From positions 62,001-126,000 of the forward strand of contig JANQPX010000020.1 of the NCBI GenBank assembly GCA_028285265.1: a stretch of DNA of 64,000 bases, in the 5' to 3' direction. Made by a program: the position numbers and the translations under genes. This DNA is from Geminicoccaceae bacterium. Lineage in GTDB: Bacteria > Pseudomonadota > Alphaproteobacteria > Geminicoccales > Geminicoccaceae. Positions 20,505 through 28,957 of the stretch are shown piece after piece. Positions within the stretch are counted from its first letter, which is position 1; each line of letters begins with the position of its first letter. The notes beneath the pieces are model-generated. The model ran no database searches and was not told the DNA's origin. It saw nothing but the letters and a program-made list of their open reading frames with translations.

Positions 20505-21605
20505 GTGACACAAACCGCTATTCCCTTCCTGTTCATGCGGGGGGGCACGTCTCGAGGACCCTATTTCCTGCGTGACGATCTTCCCGATGATCAGGAAACT
20601 CTTGCCGAGGTATTAATGACAGCTGTCGGGGCTGGACACCCGAACAATATCGATGGCCTTGGCGGCGGCGTAGCAGTCACAACAAAAGTGGCGATGTTGT
20701 CCCGATCTGATCACGACTGGGCGGATGTCGACTATTTCTTTGCCCAGGTTGCCGTCGATCAACGCTTGGTCGATTTTAAACCGTCTTGTGGCAATATCCT
20801 CTCCGGTGTTGGCCCAGCTGCCATTGAGATGGGCTTGATCGAGCCCTTAGATCCAGAAACGACGGTGCGCATTCGGGCGGTCAACACAGGGGCTTTGATA
20901 GAGGCGGCCATTCAGACACCCAACGGCGTCCTTCGTTATGACGGCAAGACCGCGATCGCAGGAGTCATGGGAACGGCAGCTCCGATAGGCCTCAATTTCA
21001 TGGACACCGTCGGCTCATCGACCGGCTCTTTACTACCAACCGGTCATCTTCAAGAGACCATTAATGGTGTTGACGTTACCTGCATGGACGTCGCGATGCC
21101 GATCGTGATCGCGAAAGCGAGTGATTTCGGGCTGACAGGGCACGAGACGACGGCCGAACTCGACGCCAATACTGATTTCTATGCACGCATCGAACAGATC
21201 CGGATCGAAGCGGGCCGGCGCATGGGTATGGGAGATGTAACCAAGTCAGTAGTCCCAAAGTTTGCTATTCTTAGTCCGCCAAGAGGCCTCGGAACCATCA
21301 CGGCACGCTACTTCATGCCCTGGAGTTGCCATCCGTCGATGGCCGTAACCGGCGCACAATGTCTCGCATCATGCGTCTTGGCGCCAGGAACCGTTGCCGA
21401 TGATCTTGTGGATCCGCCCAAAGGCGATCCAATCGTGGTTTCGATTGAACACCCGTCAGGCGAGATCGAGGTTGTCGTCGACGCCGACTTAGAGGCCGAT
21501 AACTTTGCACTGCGTTCAGCGGGCCTCATTCGCACCGCCCGTTTGCTTGCCCGGGGCGAGATCATGGTTCCGGCTAGCGTTTGGAAAGGAAACAACGGCC
21601 GATAG
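20505..21605 (+). CDS. PrpF-family protein, 4-oxalomesaconate tautomerase-like
   Basis: 'IPFLFMRGGTSRGPYFLRDDLP', 'GNILSGVGPAAIEMG', 'HPSMAVTGAQCLASC'; GTG start 20505 after GGAGGGA. Confidence 0.85.
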   Translation: MTQTAIPFLFMRGGTSRGPYFLRDDLPDDQETLAEVLMTAVGAGHPNNIDGLGGGVAVTTKVAMLSRSDHDWADVDYFFAQVAVDQRLVDFKPSCGNILSGVGPAAIEMGLIEPLDPETTVRIRAVNTGALIEAAIQTPNGVLRYDGKTAIAGVMGTAAPIGLNFMDTVGSSTGSLLPTGHLQETINGVDVTCMDVAMPIVIAKASDFGLTGHETTAELDANTDFYARIEQIRIEAGRRMGMGDVTKSVVPKFAILSPPRGLGTITARYFMPWSCHPSMAVTGAQCLASCVLAPGTVADDLVDPPKGDPIVVSIEHPSGEIEVVVDADLEADNFALRSAGLIRTARLLARGEIMVPASVWKGNNGR

Positions 21606-21647
21606 CTCTTGTTCCGGAAGGAACATGGCGTCATGGAATAGCTCTCC

Positions 21648-21812
21648 ATGCTCTCGTGTAACGACGCTAAGGTCGTCAATCGGCAAGCGGAGAAAGGGCA
21701 TCTGGACTGTCTTGTTATGCCGCGAGGGGAATTTGCAAAAAAAAAACCGCTGACAGACAAGGATCTCCTGTCGATCCGTCCACCTTCTGAACACAAGGGG
21801 CCAAGGAGCTAA
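21648..21812 (+). CDS. Possible small ORF (54 aa) containing a 10-A homopolymer; function unknown
   Basis: Manual translation MLSCNDAKVVNRQAEKGHLDCLVMPRGEFAKKKPLTDKDLLSIRPPSEHKGPRS*; under the track's apparent 60-aa floor. Confidence 0.25.
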   Translation: MLSCNDAKVVNRQAEKGHLDCLVMPRGEFAKKKPLTDKDLLSIRPPSEHKGPRS

Positions 21813-21983
21813 AACGCATGGTTGGTCCTGTGAGCAGAACCTCCGCTTCAGCGACGCAAATCGATGATCCCATCGGATGGTTGGCGCCCATGGCAACTTC
21901 AATCTATCGGCAGAGCAAGCTTCGAACTATGACGTATCGCCAGTCAATCGCCGCCCGCCCTATACGTTCATGGGAGTTCAACA

Positions 21984-22964
21984 TTGAAAGTCCATATCCT
22001 TGACGACTGGTTTGATACGCTTCGAGGCCTAGAATGCTTTGGACGTCTTTCCGGTCACGATGTCACCATCTGGAATGATCACGTTGAGGATATCGAAACC
22101 CTCGCATCGCGCCTAACCGACGCCGAAGCACTGGTCCTTTTCCGAGAGCGTACGCCTGTCCAGGGTGACCTACTGGAGCGTCTGCCCAAGCTGAAGCTTA
22201 TCAGTCAGCGCAGCGTCTACCCCCATGTTGACGTGCCAGCCTGTACCAACCACCGTGTCCTGCTCTGTTCAAATATGCACAGCGACACCCCATCAGTCGC
22301 AACAGCGGAGCTCACGTTCGCGCTGATCCTTTCAGCAGCCCGACAGCTACCTCAACAGATGGCGTCGATCAAAGCAGGAAAATGGCAGGCAGGCGTCGGA
22401 CAGACGCTGGCGGGACGAACGCTTGGTCTCTACGGCTACGGCCGCATTGCTAAAGCCGTCGCTGGTTATGCCAAGGCATTTGACATGACCGTGACATGGT
22501 GGGGGTCGGAGGACGGACGTCGGCGGGCAGTTGAGGACGGAGAGCATGTCTGCGCCAGCCGAAATGAGTTTTTCAAGGAAGCTGACGTCGTTAGCATTCA
22601 TGTACGAATGAAGCCCGAGACGCGAGGCATCATTACCGCTTCCGATCTCCTGACGATGAAACCCTCTGGCACATTCGTCAACACCTCTCGATCGCGCCTG
22701 GTGGAACCAGGTGCCTTAGAAAAAGCCTTGCAGGCGGGTAGGCCAGGCACCATCGCGATTGACGTCTTCGATGTGGAACCACTGACCGATCCCAATGACC
22801 CGATCGTTCATCATCCGGCCGTAATCGCCACGCCGCATATCGGTTTTGTCACCGAGGACGAGCTCGATCAGCAATTCGCTGACATATTTGACCAGATTAA
22901 CGCCTACGCGTCTGGCAAGCCGATCAATATGATCAACCCAGAGGCATGGCCTAACCGAGATTAG
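21984..22964 (+). CDS. D-2-hydroxyacid dehydrogenase family protein
   Basis: 'AGRTLGLYGYGRIAKAVAGYAKAF', 'MKPSGTFVNTSRSRLVEPGALEKAL', 'ATPHIGFVTEDEL'; TTG start. Confidence 0.9.
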   Translation: MKVHILDDWFDTLRGLECFGRLSGHDVTIWNDHVEDIETLASRLTDAEALVLFRERTPVQGDLLERLPKLKLISQRSVYPHVDVPACTNHRVLLCSNMHSDTPSVATAELTFALILSAARQLPQQMASIKAGKWQAGVGQTLAGRTLGLYGYGRIAKAVAGYAKAFDMTVTWWGSEDGRRRAVEDGEHVCASRNEFFKEADVVSIHVRMKPETRGIITASDLLTMKPSGTFVNTSRSRLVEPGALEKALQAGRPGTIAIDVFDVEPLTDPNDPIVHHPAVIATPHIGFVTEDELDQQFADIFDQINAYASGKPINMINPEAWPNRD

Positions 22965-23054
22965 AGGTTGTCGCGTCTCGTTCGCGTATGATGATGCAAG
23001 GAGGCGGTTCGCGGAGACGAACGTTGTTTTGCGCTTGATGATAATCAAGCGTCG

Positions 23055-23417
23055 TCAGGTCGAGTAGGTTTCGATCCGCGAAAGTAGATCCTCGAAGTCG
23101 ACTGGCTTAGTCATGAATTCGTCGGCGCCAACACTCATACCCCGTTCAACAGCTTGTTGAAAGGCGAGGGCTGAAAGAAACAAGAAAGGCGTCGGACTAT
23201 GGTTCGGCAGTTCCTGAAGCTTTTGTTTGAGTTGGAAACCATCCATGCGCGGCATACCGACGTCCGATATAATTAGATCGGGATTTTCTGCCATGATGGT
23301 GCTTAGACCATCGACACCGTCGCCAGCTTCGAGCGCCTGGTGCCCTGCATCTTCAAGCTCTTCGACGATGAGTTGCCGCAGTTCCTCTTCATCTTCGACA
23401 ACCACGATCTTTGCCAT
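23055..23417 (-). CDS. Single-domain response regulator (CheY-like)
   Basis: 'MAKIVVVEDEEELRQLIVEELEDAGH...LIISDVGMPRMDGFQL'. Confidence 0.92.
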   Translation of the reverse strand: MAKIVVVEDEEELRQLIVEELEDAGHQALEAGDGVDGLSTIMAENPDLIISDVGMPRMDGFQLKQKLQELPNHSPTPFLFLSALAFQQAVERGMSVGADEFMTKPVDFEDLLSRIETYST

Positions 23418-23513
23418 GCCACACAACGCCTTTTTGAGAAGAAGGCAACTCGTTCCGACGATGTTTAATCCTAAAGAAGAGACGTTAAGAAATCCTTAGT
23501 CCGATCAGAAAAT

Positions 23514-24462
23514 CTAGGCTGACCGCTGCCACGTCTGTCCCTCTTTCAATGGCGAAAGTGCGCCGATATGTTCAGGGGACAGCCCGCAGCAGCCACCGAC
23601 AACCTGAGCGCCAGCTGCAACCCACTCTTCAGCGTAGATCCGAAGCCGGTCCGGTGGGATCACCCCTTCAAATTGCCAATTCGGCATCTGGAAATAGCCC
23701 GAATCAGGGTAGGCCATCAGTGGTCCGTGATAGGCACGCTTGAGGATCGAGAGGGCATCAGTGAGATCGTTAGACGAGGTATGCATAATGCCCGCAGCAT
23801 CAATGTCATAATCTTCCAAGACTTGGACGATATCTACAAACGGTATCTTGGCCTCGCGCGTAAAGCTGAGAATTGTCCCATCAGCGCCGCGCCTAGCAGA
23901 GAATCCCGCCCAGACCGGGAGGCCGGTGGACTTTGCTGCTTCAAACGCTGGGACCATTCGATCGGGATGATACATCATCTCGAGCAGGATAAAGTCGCAA
24001 CCTTCCTCTTTGAGCAACTTGGCATGCCTCTCGAGCGAGTCGGCAATAACCCCTTGATCGGGGCAAAGCTCCGGATCAGAGCGATCGGTACCACTGATCA
24101 CAGGAATAATGTGCGACAAGGACCCTGCAAGAACGATGTCGGACTTCCCGCTTGCGCGGCGAGCCTTGTCGGCTGTTTGAACGGCAGCTCGGTTGATCTC
24201 TTCAAACCGATCACCGTACCCGGCGTAGTCGAGCATCAGCGGCGAAGAGGCAAAGGTGTTGGCGGTAATGATGTCCGCACCAGCAGCGATATAATCAAGG
24301 TGAACGCTCTCCAGTACAGCGAGATTGTCGAGCGTCGACGGACCACACCAAGCCTTGCTATCCATTGCAATGCCGCGCCGTTCAAGCTCAGTGCCAGTCC
24401 CACCGTCTAGGACGATAATGCCACCATCATCGAGCCGTTTTTTTATGGATGCGTAGGTCAAA
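23514..24462 (-). CDS. Homocysteine S-methyltransferase family protein
   Basis: 'IIVLDGGTGTELERRGIAMD...ADIITANTF', 'VVGGCCGLSPEHIGAL'. ORF extends to 24620 but conservation-like sequence begins near a TTG at about 24462. Confidence 0.88.
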
Positions 24463-24537
24463 GGTTGTGTCCGGCTAAAGAATAGGCTTACTGCACATTT
24501 TGTAAGCAGGCGCCCCTTTACCGCAATTAATGTACAA

Positions 24538-24574
24538 GCAAAAAAGCTTTGATTGATCGTAAATGCAAAAAAGC
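24538..24574. repeat. Two 10-bp direct repeats GCAAAAAAGC, 27 bp start to start
   Basis: gcaaaaaagc at 24538-24547 and 24565-24574, upstream of the homocysteine methyltransferase. Confidence 0.6.
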
Positions 24575-24681
24575 AAAAATTTGAAATTGTGATCCCGGTC
24601 ACCTTCTGTTCAGGAACCAACTGCTAGGTTGCACATGTAAACAAGGTAAATCGGAAGCAACAAGGCTCGGAGGCGACGAAG

Positions 24682-24870
24682 ATGAGCGTCGGGCAGAGCA
24701 AAAAAACATGTATTCGAGGTGATCGCGTCGACAATCTCTATGACCGTGAGGTCGCAGAGAAGGCTGAGGTCAACCTTCTGACCCATTTAGCCAAACAGGG
24801 CTTTAGCAGCTTTTCCTTGGCGTGGTTGATGGTTGATCGCCAGTGGCAGATTGTGGCATTTGCGGAGTAA
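24682..24870 (+). CDS. Possible small protein, unknown function (62 aa)
   Basis: ATG 24682 preceded by GGAGG with 8-nt spacing; no recognisable family. Confidence 0.35.
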   Translation: MSVGQSKKTCIRGDRVDNLYDREVAEKAEVNLLTHLAKQGFSSFSLAWLMVDRQWQIVAFAE

Positions 24871-24989
24871 GCGACCGTTTCCGACCGAACGAAGCTGTTC
24901 GGCACCGATCTGCGAAGGTTTCGGCGAACTCTCACTCGCTTTGATCAGCGCTTTTGCTAGACTGCGGTCTTCAACGCGGATGAGAGGCC

Positions 24990-26186
24990 ATGTCGATGCT
25001 GAATCGCAGATCCTTCCTAGGTACAGGAGCGGCCGCCGGGCTTGGCGCAACTGCAGGCAACGCCGTCGCTAAGGTTCCCCCTTCTATCCATCGACATGTG
25101 ACACTTGGAAAAACGGGACTCAATGTCTCGGAGATCGGCTTTGGATCTGCAAGTTCGCAGGATGCAGCGCTCGTTCGCCACGCTCTGGACCGCGGTGTCA
25201 CCTTTTTCGACACGGCGGAGAGCTATCGTTTTGGCTGGTCTGAAGAAGCCATGGGTGAGGGCCTCAAAGGCGTCCGCGATCAGGTCATCCTCTCATCAAA
25301 GACAAAGGCAGGGGCTGCCGACAGCGAAGCCGAGATGATGGAGGCCCTGGAAGGGAGCCTTCGGCGCCTGCAGACCGATTACCTCGACATCTATTTTAAT
25401 CACGCTGTCAATAGTGTGGATCGTATGCAAAATGAGGCCTGGGCTCGGTTCACTGAACGTGCTGCAGCGCAAGGAAAGATCCGCTTTCGAGGCATGTCCG
25501 GCCATGGCAGCCGTCTAGCTCAATGCCTTGATTATGCGATCGACAACGATTTGGTTGATGTCGTTCTCTGCGCCTATAGTTTTGGTGAGGATCCAGATCT
25601 TTACGCCAAGCTCCGACACACCTTCCACTTTGTTGCTATTCAATCCGATTTGCCGCCTGTGTTGGACAAGGCACGGGCCAAAAACATTGGTGTGATTGCG
25701 ATGAAGACGCTGATGGGCGCAAGGCTGAACGACATGCGTCCCTTCGAGGAAGGTGGAAGAACCTACGCACAGGCCGCCCTCCGATGGGTGCTTTCTAGTC
25801 CGAGAGTCGATGCTGCGCTCATCTCGATGACCAGCCTTGATACAATCGATGAATATGTCGGAGCTTCTGGTCAGGAAGAGGAGCGAGCAGAGGATATTGA
25901 TCTTCTCGGTCGTTATGCTGCGCTGCAGTCCGCACGCTATTGCCGTCACGGTTGCAACAAATGCGAAGGCGCTTGTCCAGAAGGTGTCGCGATCGCCGAG
26001 GTCCTGAGAACACGAATGTATGACGTCGACTACAGGAATCCGGCACTCGCAGTTGAGGACTACGCGAAGTTAGGGGGCGGTGCCCAAGCCTGCCTTACCT
26101 GTGAGCACCAGGCGTGTACCAACTCTTGTCCCTTTGGCATCCCAGTTCCCGAATTCACGACCGACGCCGCAAGGCGCCTCGGCTGA
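24990..26186 (+). CDS. Aldo/keto reductase with Tat-type signal and C-terminal ferredoxin-like Cys motifs
   Basis: 'LNRRSFLGTGAAAGLGATAGNAVA'; AKR 'LDRGVTFFDTAESY'; C-terminal 'CRHGCNKCEGACPEGV' and 'CLTCEHQACTNSCPFGIPV'. Confidence 0.88.
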   Translation: MSMLNRRSFLGTGAAAGLGATAGNAVAKVPPSIHRHVTLGKTGLNVSEIGFGSASSQDAALVRHALDRGVTFFDTAESYRFGWSEEAMGEGLKGVRDQVILSSKTKAGAADSEAEMMEALEGSLRRLQTDYLDIYFNHAVNSVDRMQNEAWARFTERAAAQGKIRFRGMSGHGSRLAQCLDYAIDNDLVDVVLCAYSFGEDPDLYAKLRHTFHFVAIQSDLPPVLDKARAKNIGVIAMKTLMGARLNDMRPFEEGGRTYAQAALRWVLSSPRVDAALISMTSLDTIDEYVGASGQEEERAEDIDLLGRYAALQSARYCRHGCNKCEGACPEGVAIAEVLRTRMYDVDYRNPALAVEDYAKLGGGAQACLTCEHQACTNSCPFGIPVPEFTTDAARRLG

Positions 26187-26197
26187 GACCATTCACC

Positions 26198-26599
26198 ATG
26201 AGTCGTTTCTTCGCCCATTGGCTGATCATCCTCGCGGTGTGGACGCTGGTGATCAAGTTCATCTTTCCAGTGGCATATGATGCAACTTACGGGCATGCCA
26301 TCGGCACCCACATCTACTGGGACTTCTGGTGGGTCGCACATCTTTGGCTCGCTTGGGCGTTCCTAAGCCGGCCCGGTTATACTTATCACCTGGCGCTCGG
26401 TATTTCCGTGGTGGAGATCGCCATCATTGTCACCAAGTTCTACATCTTTTTCCAGGAACCGGATTGGACAATTTGGCAAACCAACTGGTTCATCAACAAG
26501 GTTTTTGTGCTAGCCTGCTTTGTCCTGATCTTGGCTTATCTCGTCATCAAACGGCCTAGCTTTGCAAGGCAAAGGGACAGGCTGCCACTGCCAAGCTAA
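26198..26599 (+). CDS. Small integral membrane protein, unknown function
   Basis: Met 26198; 'MSRFFAHWLIILAVWTLVIKFIFPVAYDATYG...' with several hydrophobic segments; 12 bp after the AKR gene. Confidence 0.65.
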   Translation: MSRFFAHWLIILAVWTLVIKFIFPVAYDATYGHAIGTHIYWDFWWVAHLWLAWAFLSRPGYTYHLALGISVVEIAIIVTKFYIFFQEPDWTIWQTNWFINKVFVLACFVLILAYLVIKRPSFARQRDRLPLPS

Positions 26600-26807
26600 A
26601 GCCAAACATCCTCCGATCCTATTGAGGAATGCCGACCATTTGGTCCTGGGCTTCTCATTTGTTATCACTCTGCCGCTCGCTGACAGGTGATCTCCACGCG
26701 AGCGTTTTTGTCTGGAGTTTGGCAGGCCGGATCAGTACCCATTGTCCCTTCGTCCGCAGTATCGGATCAAGCGATACGGCTGAAGTCAATCAAAGCTGGA
26801 GCGTCAC

Positions 26808-28445
26808 ATGAAAGGGGCTGAACTGTTCGTCCGCTGTTTGGAAAATGAGGGTGTCGAGTACATCTTCGGCGTGCCGGGCGAAGAGAACATCGATGTTATG
26901 GATGCGCTCATCGGCAGCTCGATTACATTCGTTACCACGCGTCACGAACAGGGGGCCGCGTTTATTGCCGACGTTTATGGTCGCCTTACCGGACGAGCCG
27001 GTGTTTGCCTTTCGACTCTAGGCCCCGGTGCCACGAATTTGGTGACCGGCGTTGCCGATGCCAATATGGATCGAGCTCCCGTGGTCGCGATCGCTGGCCA
27101 GGGCGCCACCACGCGGATGCACAAAGAAAGCCATCAGATTCTGGACTTGGTAAATCTCTTCGAGCCGATCTCCAAATACGCAACGCAAATCCGCGAACCA
27201 GAAATCATCCCAGAAATCGTGAGAAAAGCCTTTAAGACTGCCGAAACAGAAAAACCTGGCTGCAGCTTTTTGGACTTTCCAGAAAATATTGCCGGCGCTG
27301 CTCTCGCGTCGAATAGCACGCCGTTGAAAGTTCAGTCACCGACACCTCCGACGGCACCCGAAGAAAAATGTGCGCAGGTCGCCGAACTCATTTCAGCGGC
27401 AACATCGCCGGTGATCATGGCCGGCAATGGTGTCATCCGCGGCAAGGCTTCCCATTTGCTGGTCGACTTCGCAGAGAAGCTGAACGTCCCAGTGGCGACA
27501 ACATTTATGGCGAAGGGAGCCATCCCCTTCAGCCATGACTTGTCGCTTGGCGCGATTGGCCTTCAGGCCCACGATTATGTCGCATTTGGCTTCGACAAAG
27601 CCGATCTCGTTATCTGCGTTGGTGTTGACATGGTCGAGTACCATCCCCGGCTATGGAACCCCGATCGTGACAAGCGAATCGTCCACATCGATGAGAATGC
27701 AGCGGAGGTTGATGCTCACTATATTCTTGAGGCTGGCGTCATGGGTGAGATCGGCGACAGTCTTACCCGCATTGCCGCGAAGGCGAGGCGGCGCGCCGAT
27801 GCCCCCTTGCACAAGCTCCACGACGTTATCGAGCGCGAAATCGGCGAATTTCAGGATGACACAGCCTTTCCAGTAAAGCCGCAAAAGATCATCTGGGACC
27901 TCAGACAGGCATTGGCGCCGGAGGATATCGTCATTTCTGATGTGGGCGCCCATAAGATGTGGATGGCGCGCATGTATCAAGCCGAGGCACCCAATACCTG
28001 CATTATCTCCAACGGATTCGCGTCCATGGGCATCGCTCTTCCGGGAGCGATTGCCGCGAAGCTCGCCTATCCCGATCGACATGCCGTCGCCGTCTGCGGT
28101 GACGCCGGCTTTATGATGAACAACCAAGAGATTGAGACCGCCATGCGATTGGGGCTCGACCTCGTGGTCCTGATCTTCGATGACAGCAAATATGGCCTGA
28201 TCGAATGGCATCAGAATCGCCATTTCGGCCGCGCCACTGGCATTGAGTTCACCAATCCTGACTTTGTAAAGTTCGCTGAGAGCTTTGGCGCCAAGGGCTA
28301 TCGGGTTGAGCAAACACAAGACCTGCTGCCGACTTTGCAGACAGCTCTCGGCGACGGTACGGTTTCGATTGTCGATTGTCCCGTCGACTACAGTGAGAAT
28401 ATGAAACTCACGGAGAAGCTCGGCAATCTCGTTTCGCCGATTTAG
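26808..28445 (+). CDS. Acetolactate synthase large-subunit-like ThDP enzyme
   Basis: 'VEYIFGVPGEENIDVMDAL', 'RHEQGAAFIADVYGRLTGRAGVCLSTLGPGATNLVTG', ThDP motif 'GDAGFMMNNQEIETAMRLGLDLVVLIFDDSKYGLI'. Confidence 0.9.
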   Translation: MKGAELFVRCLENEGVEYIFGVPGEENIDVMDALIGSSITFVTTRHEQGAAFIADVYGRLTGRAGVCLSTLGPGATNLVTGVADANMDRAPVVAIAGQGATTRMHKESHQILDLVNLFEPISKYATQIREPEIIPEIVRKAFKTAETEKPGCSFLDFPENIAGAALASNSTPLKVQSPTPPTAPEEKCAQVAELISAATSPVIMAGNGVIRGKASHLLVDFAEKLNVPVATTFMAKGAIPFSHDLSLGAIGLQAHDYVAFGFDKADLVICVGVDMVEYHPRLWNPDRDKRIVHIDENAAEVDAHYILEAGVMGEIGDSLTRIAAKARRRADAPLHKLHDVIEREIGEFQDDTAFPVKPQKIIWDLRQALAPEDIVISDVGAHKMWMARMYQAEAPNTCIISNGFASMGIALPGAIAAKLAYPDRHAVAVCGDAGFMMNNQEIETAMRLGLDLVVLIFDDSKYGLIEWHQNRHFGRATGIEFTNPDFVKFAESFGAKGYRVEQTQDLLPTLQTALGDGTVSIVDCPVDYSENMKLTEKLGNLVSPI

Positions 28446-28476
28446 CATCGGCTCAGGGGTGCAGGCTGCCCGCTGC

Positions 28477-28884
28477 TCAGTTTTTCACAATCTCAACAGG
28501 GCGCGGGCGCCCATTTCCATCAATGGCGACCATCGTGAAACGGCCTTCTGTGACTTTGAAGTCAGCGCCAACCCTGCCACGTTCAACATAGGCCTCGACC
28601 TCGACGGTCATCGACGTACGACCAATCCCGGTCACTTTCGCGTAGCAACTCACAACGTCGCCAACAAAAACCGGAGCATGAAAAGACATACCGTCAAGCG
28701 CCACCGTTGCGACGCGACCTTCTGCGCGTTTCGCCGCCATGATTCCAGCGGCGAGATCCATTTGCGCTAAGACCCAACCACCAAAGATATCGCCGCTCGG
28801 GTTGGTATCCGCCGGCATCGCGAGCGTGCGAATGGCCAGATCCCCGCGACTATCGTGGTCCATTTTATCTACATCTTGCGTCAT
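28477..28884 (-). CDS. Acyl-CoA thioesterase (YciA-like hotdog fold)
   Basis: 'LAIRTLAMPADTNPSGDIFGGWVLAQMDLAAGIMAAK'. Confidence 0.9.
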   Translation of the reverse strand: MTQDVDKMDHDSRGDLAIRTLAMPADTNPSGDIFGGWVLAQMDLAAGIMAAKRAEGRVATVALDGMSFHAPVFVGDVVSCYAKVTGIGRTSMTVEVEAYVERGRVGADFKVTEGRFTMVAIDGNGRPRPVEIVKN

Positions 28885-28957
28885 TTCGCAAAAACCCTAC
28901 TGTATATTGCGATCTTTCGCGAACGATCCTCTTGTGTTGAGCCGAAAGCCAGGGCAT

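Noticed and set aside
23568-24410. 280-aa plus-strand ORF opposite the homocysteine methyltransferase
   Set aside because: Antisense overlap with a clear enzyme; no family motif.
27651-28448. 265-aa minus-strand ORF inside the acetolactate-synthase-like gene
   Set aside because: Shadow ORF of a confidently identified ThDP enzyme.
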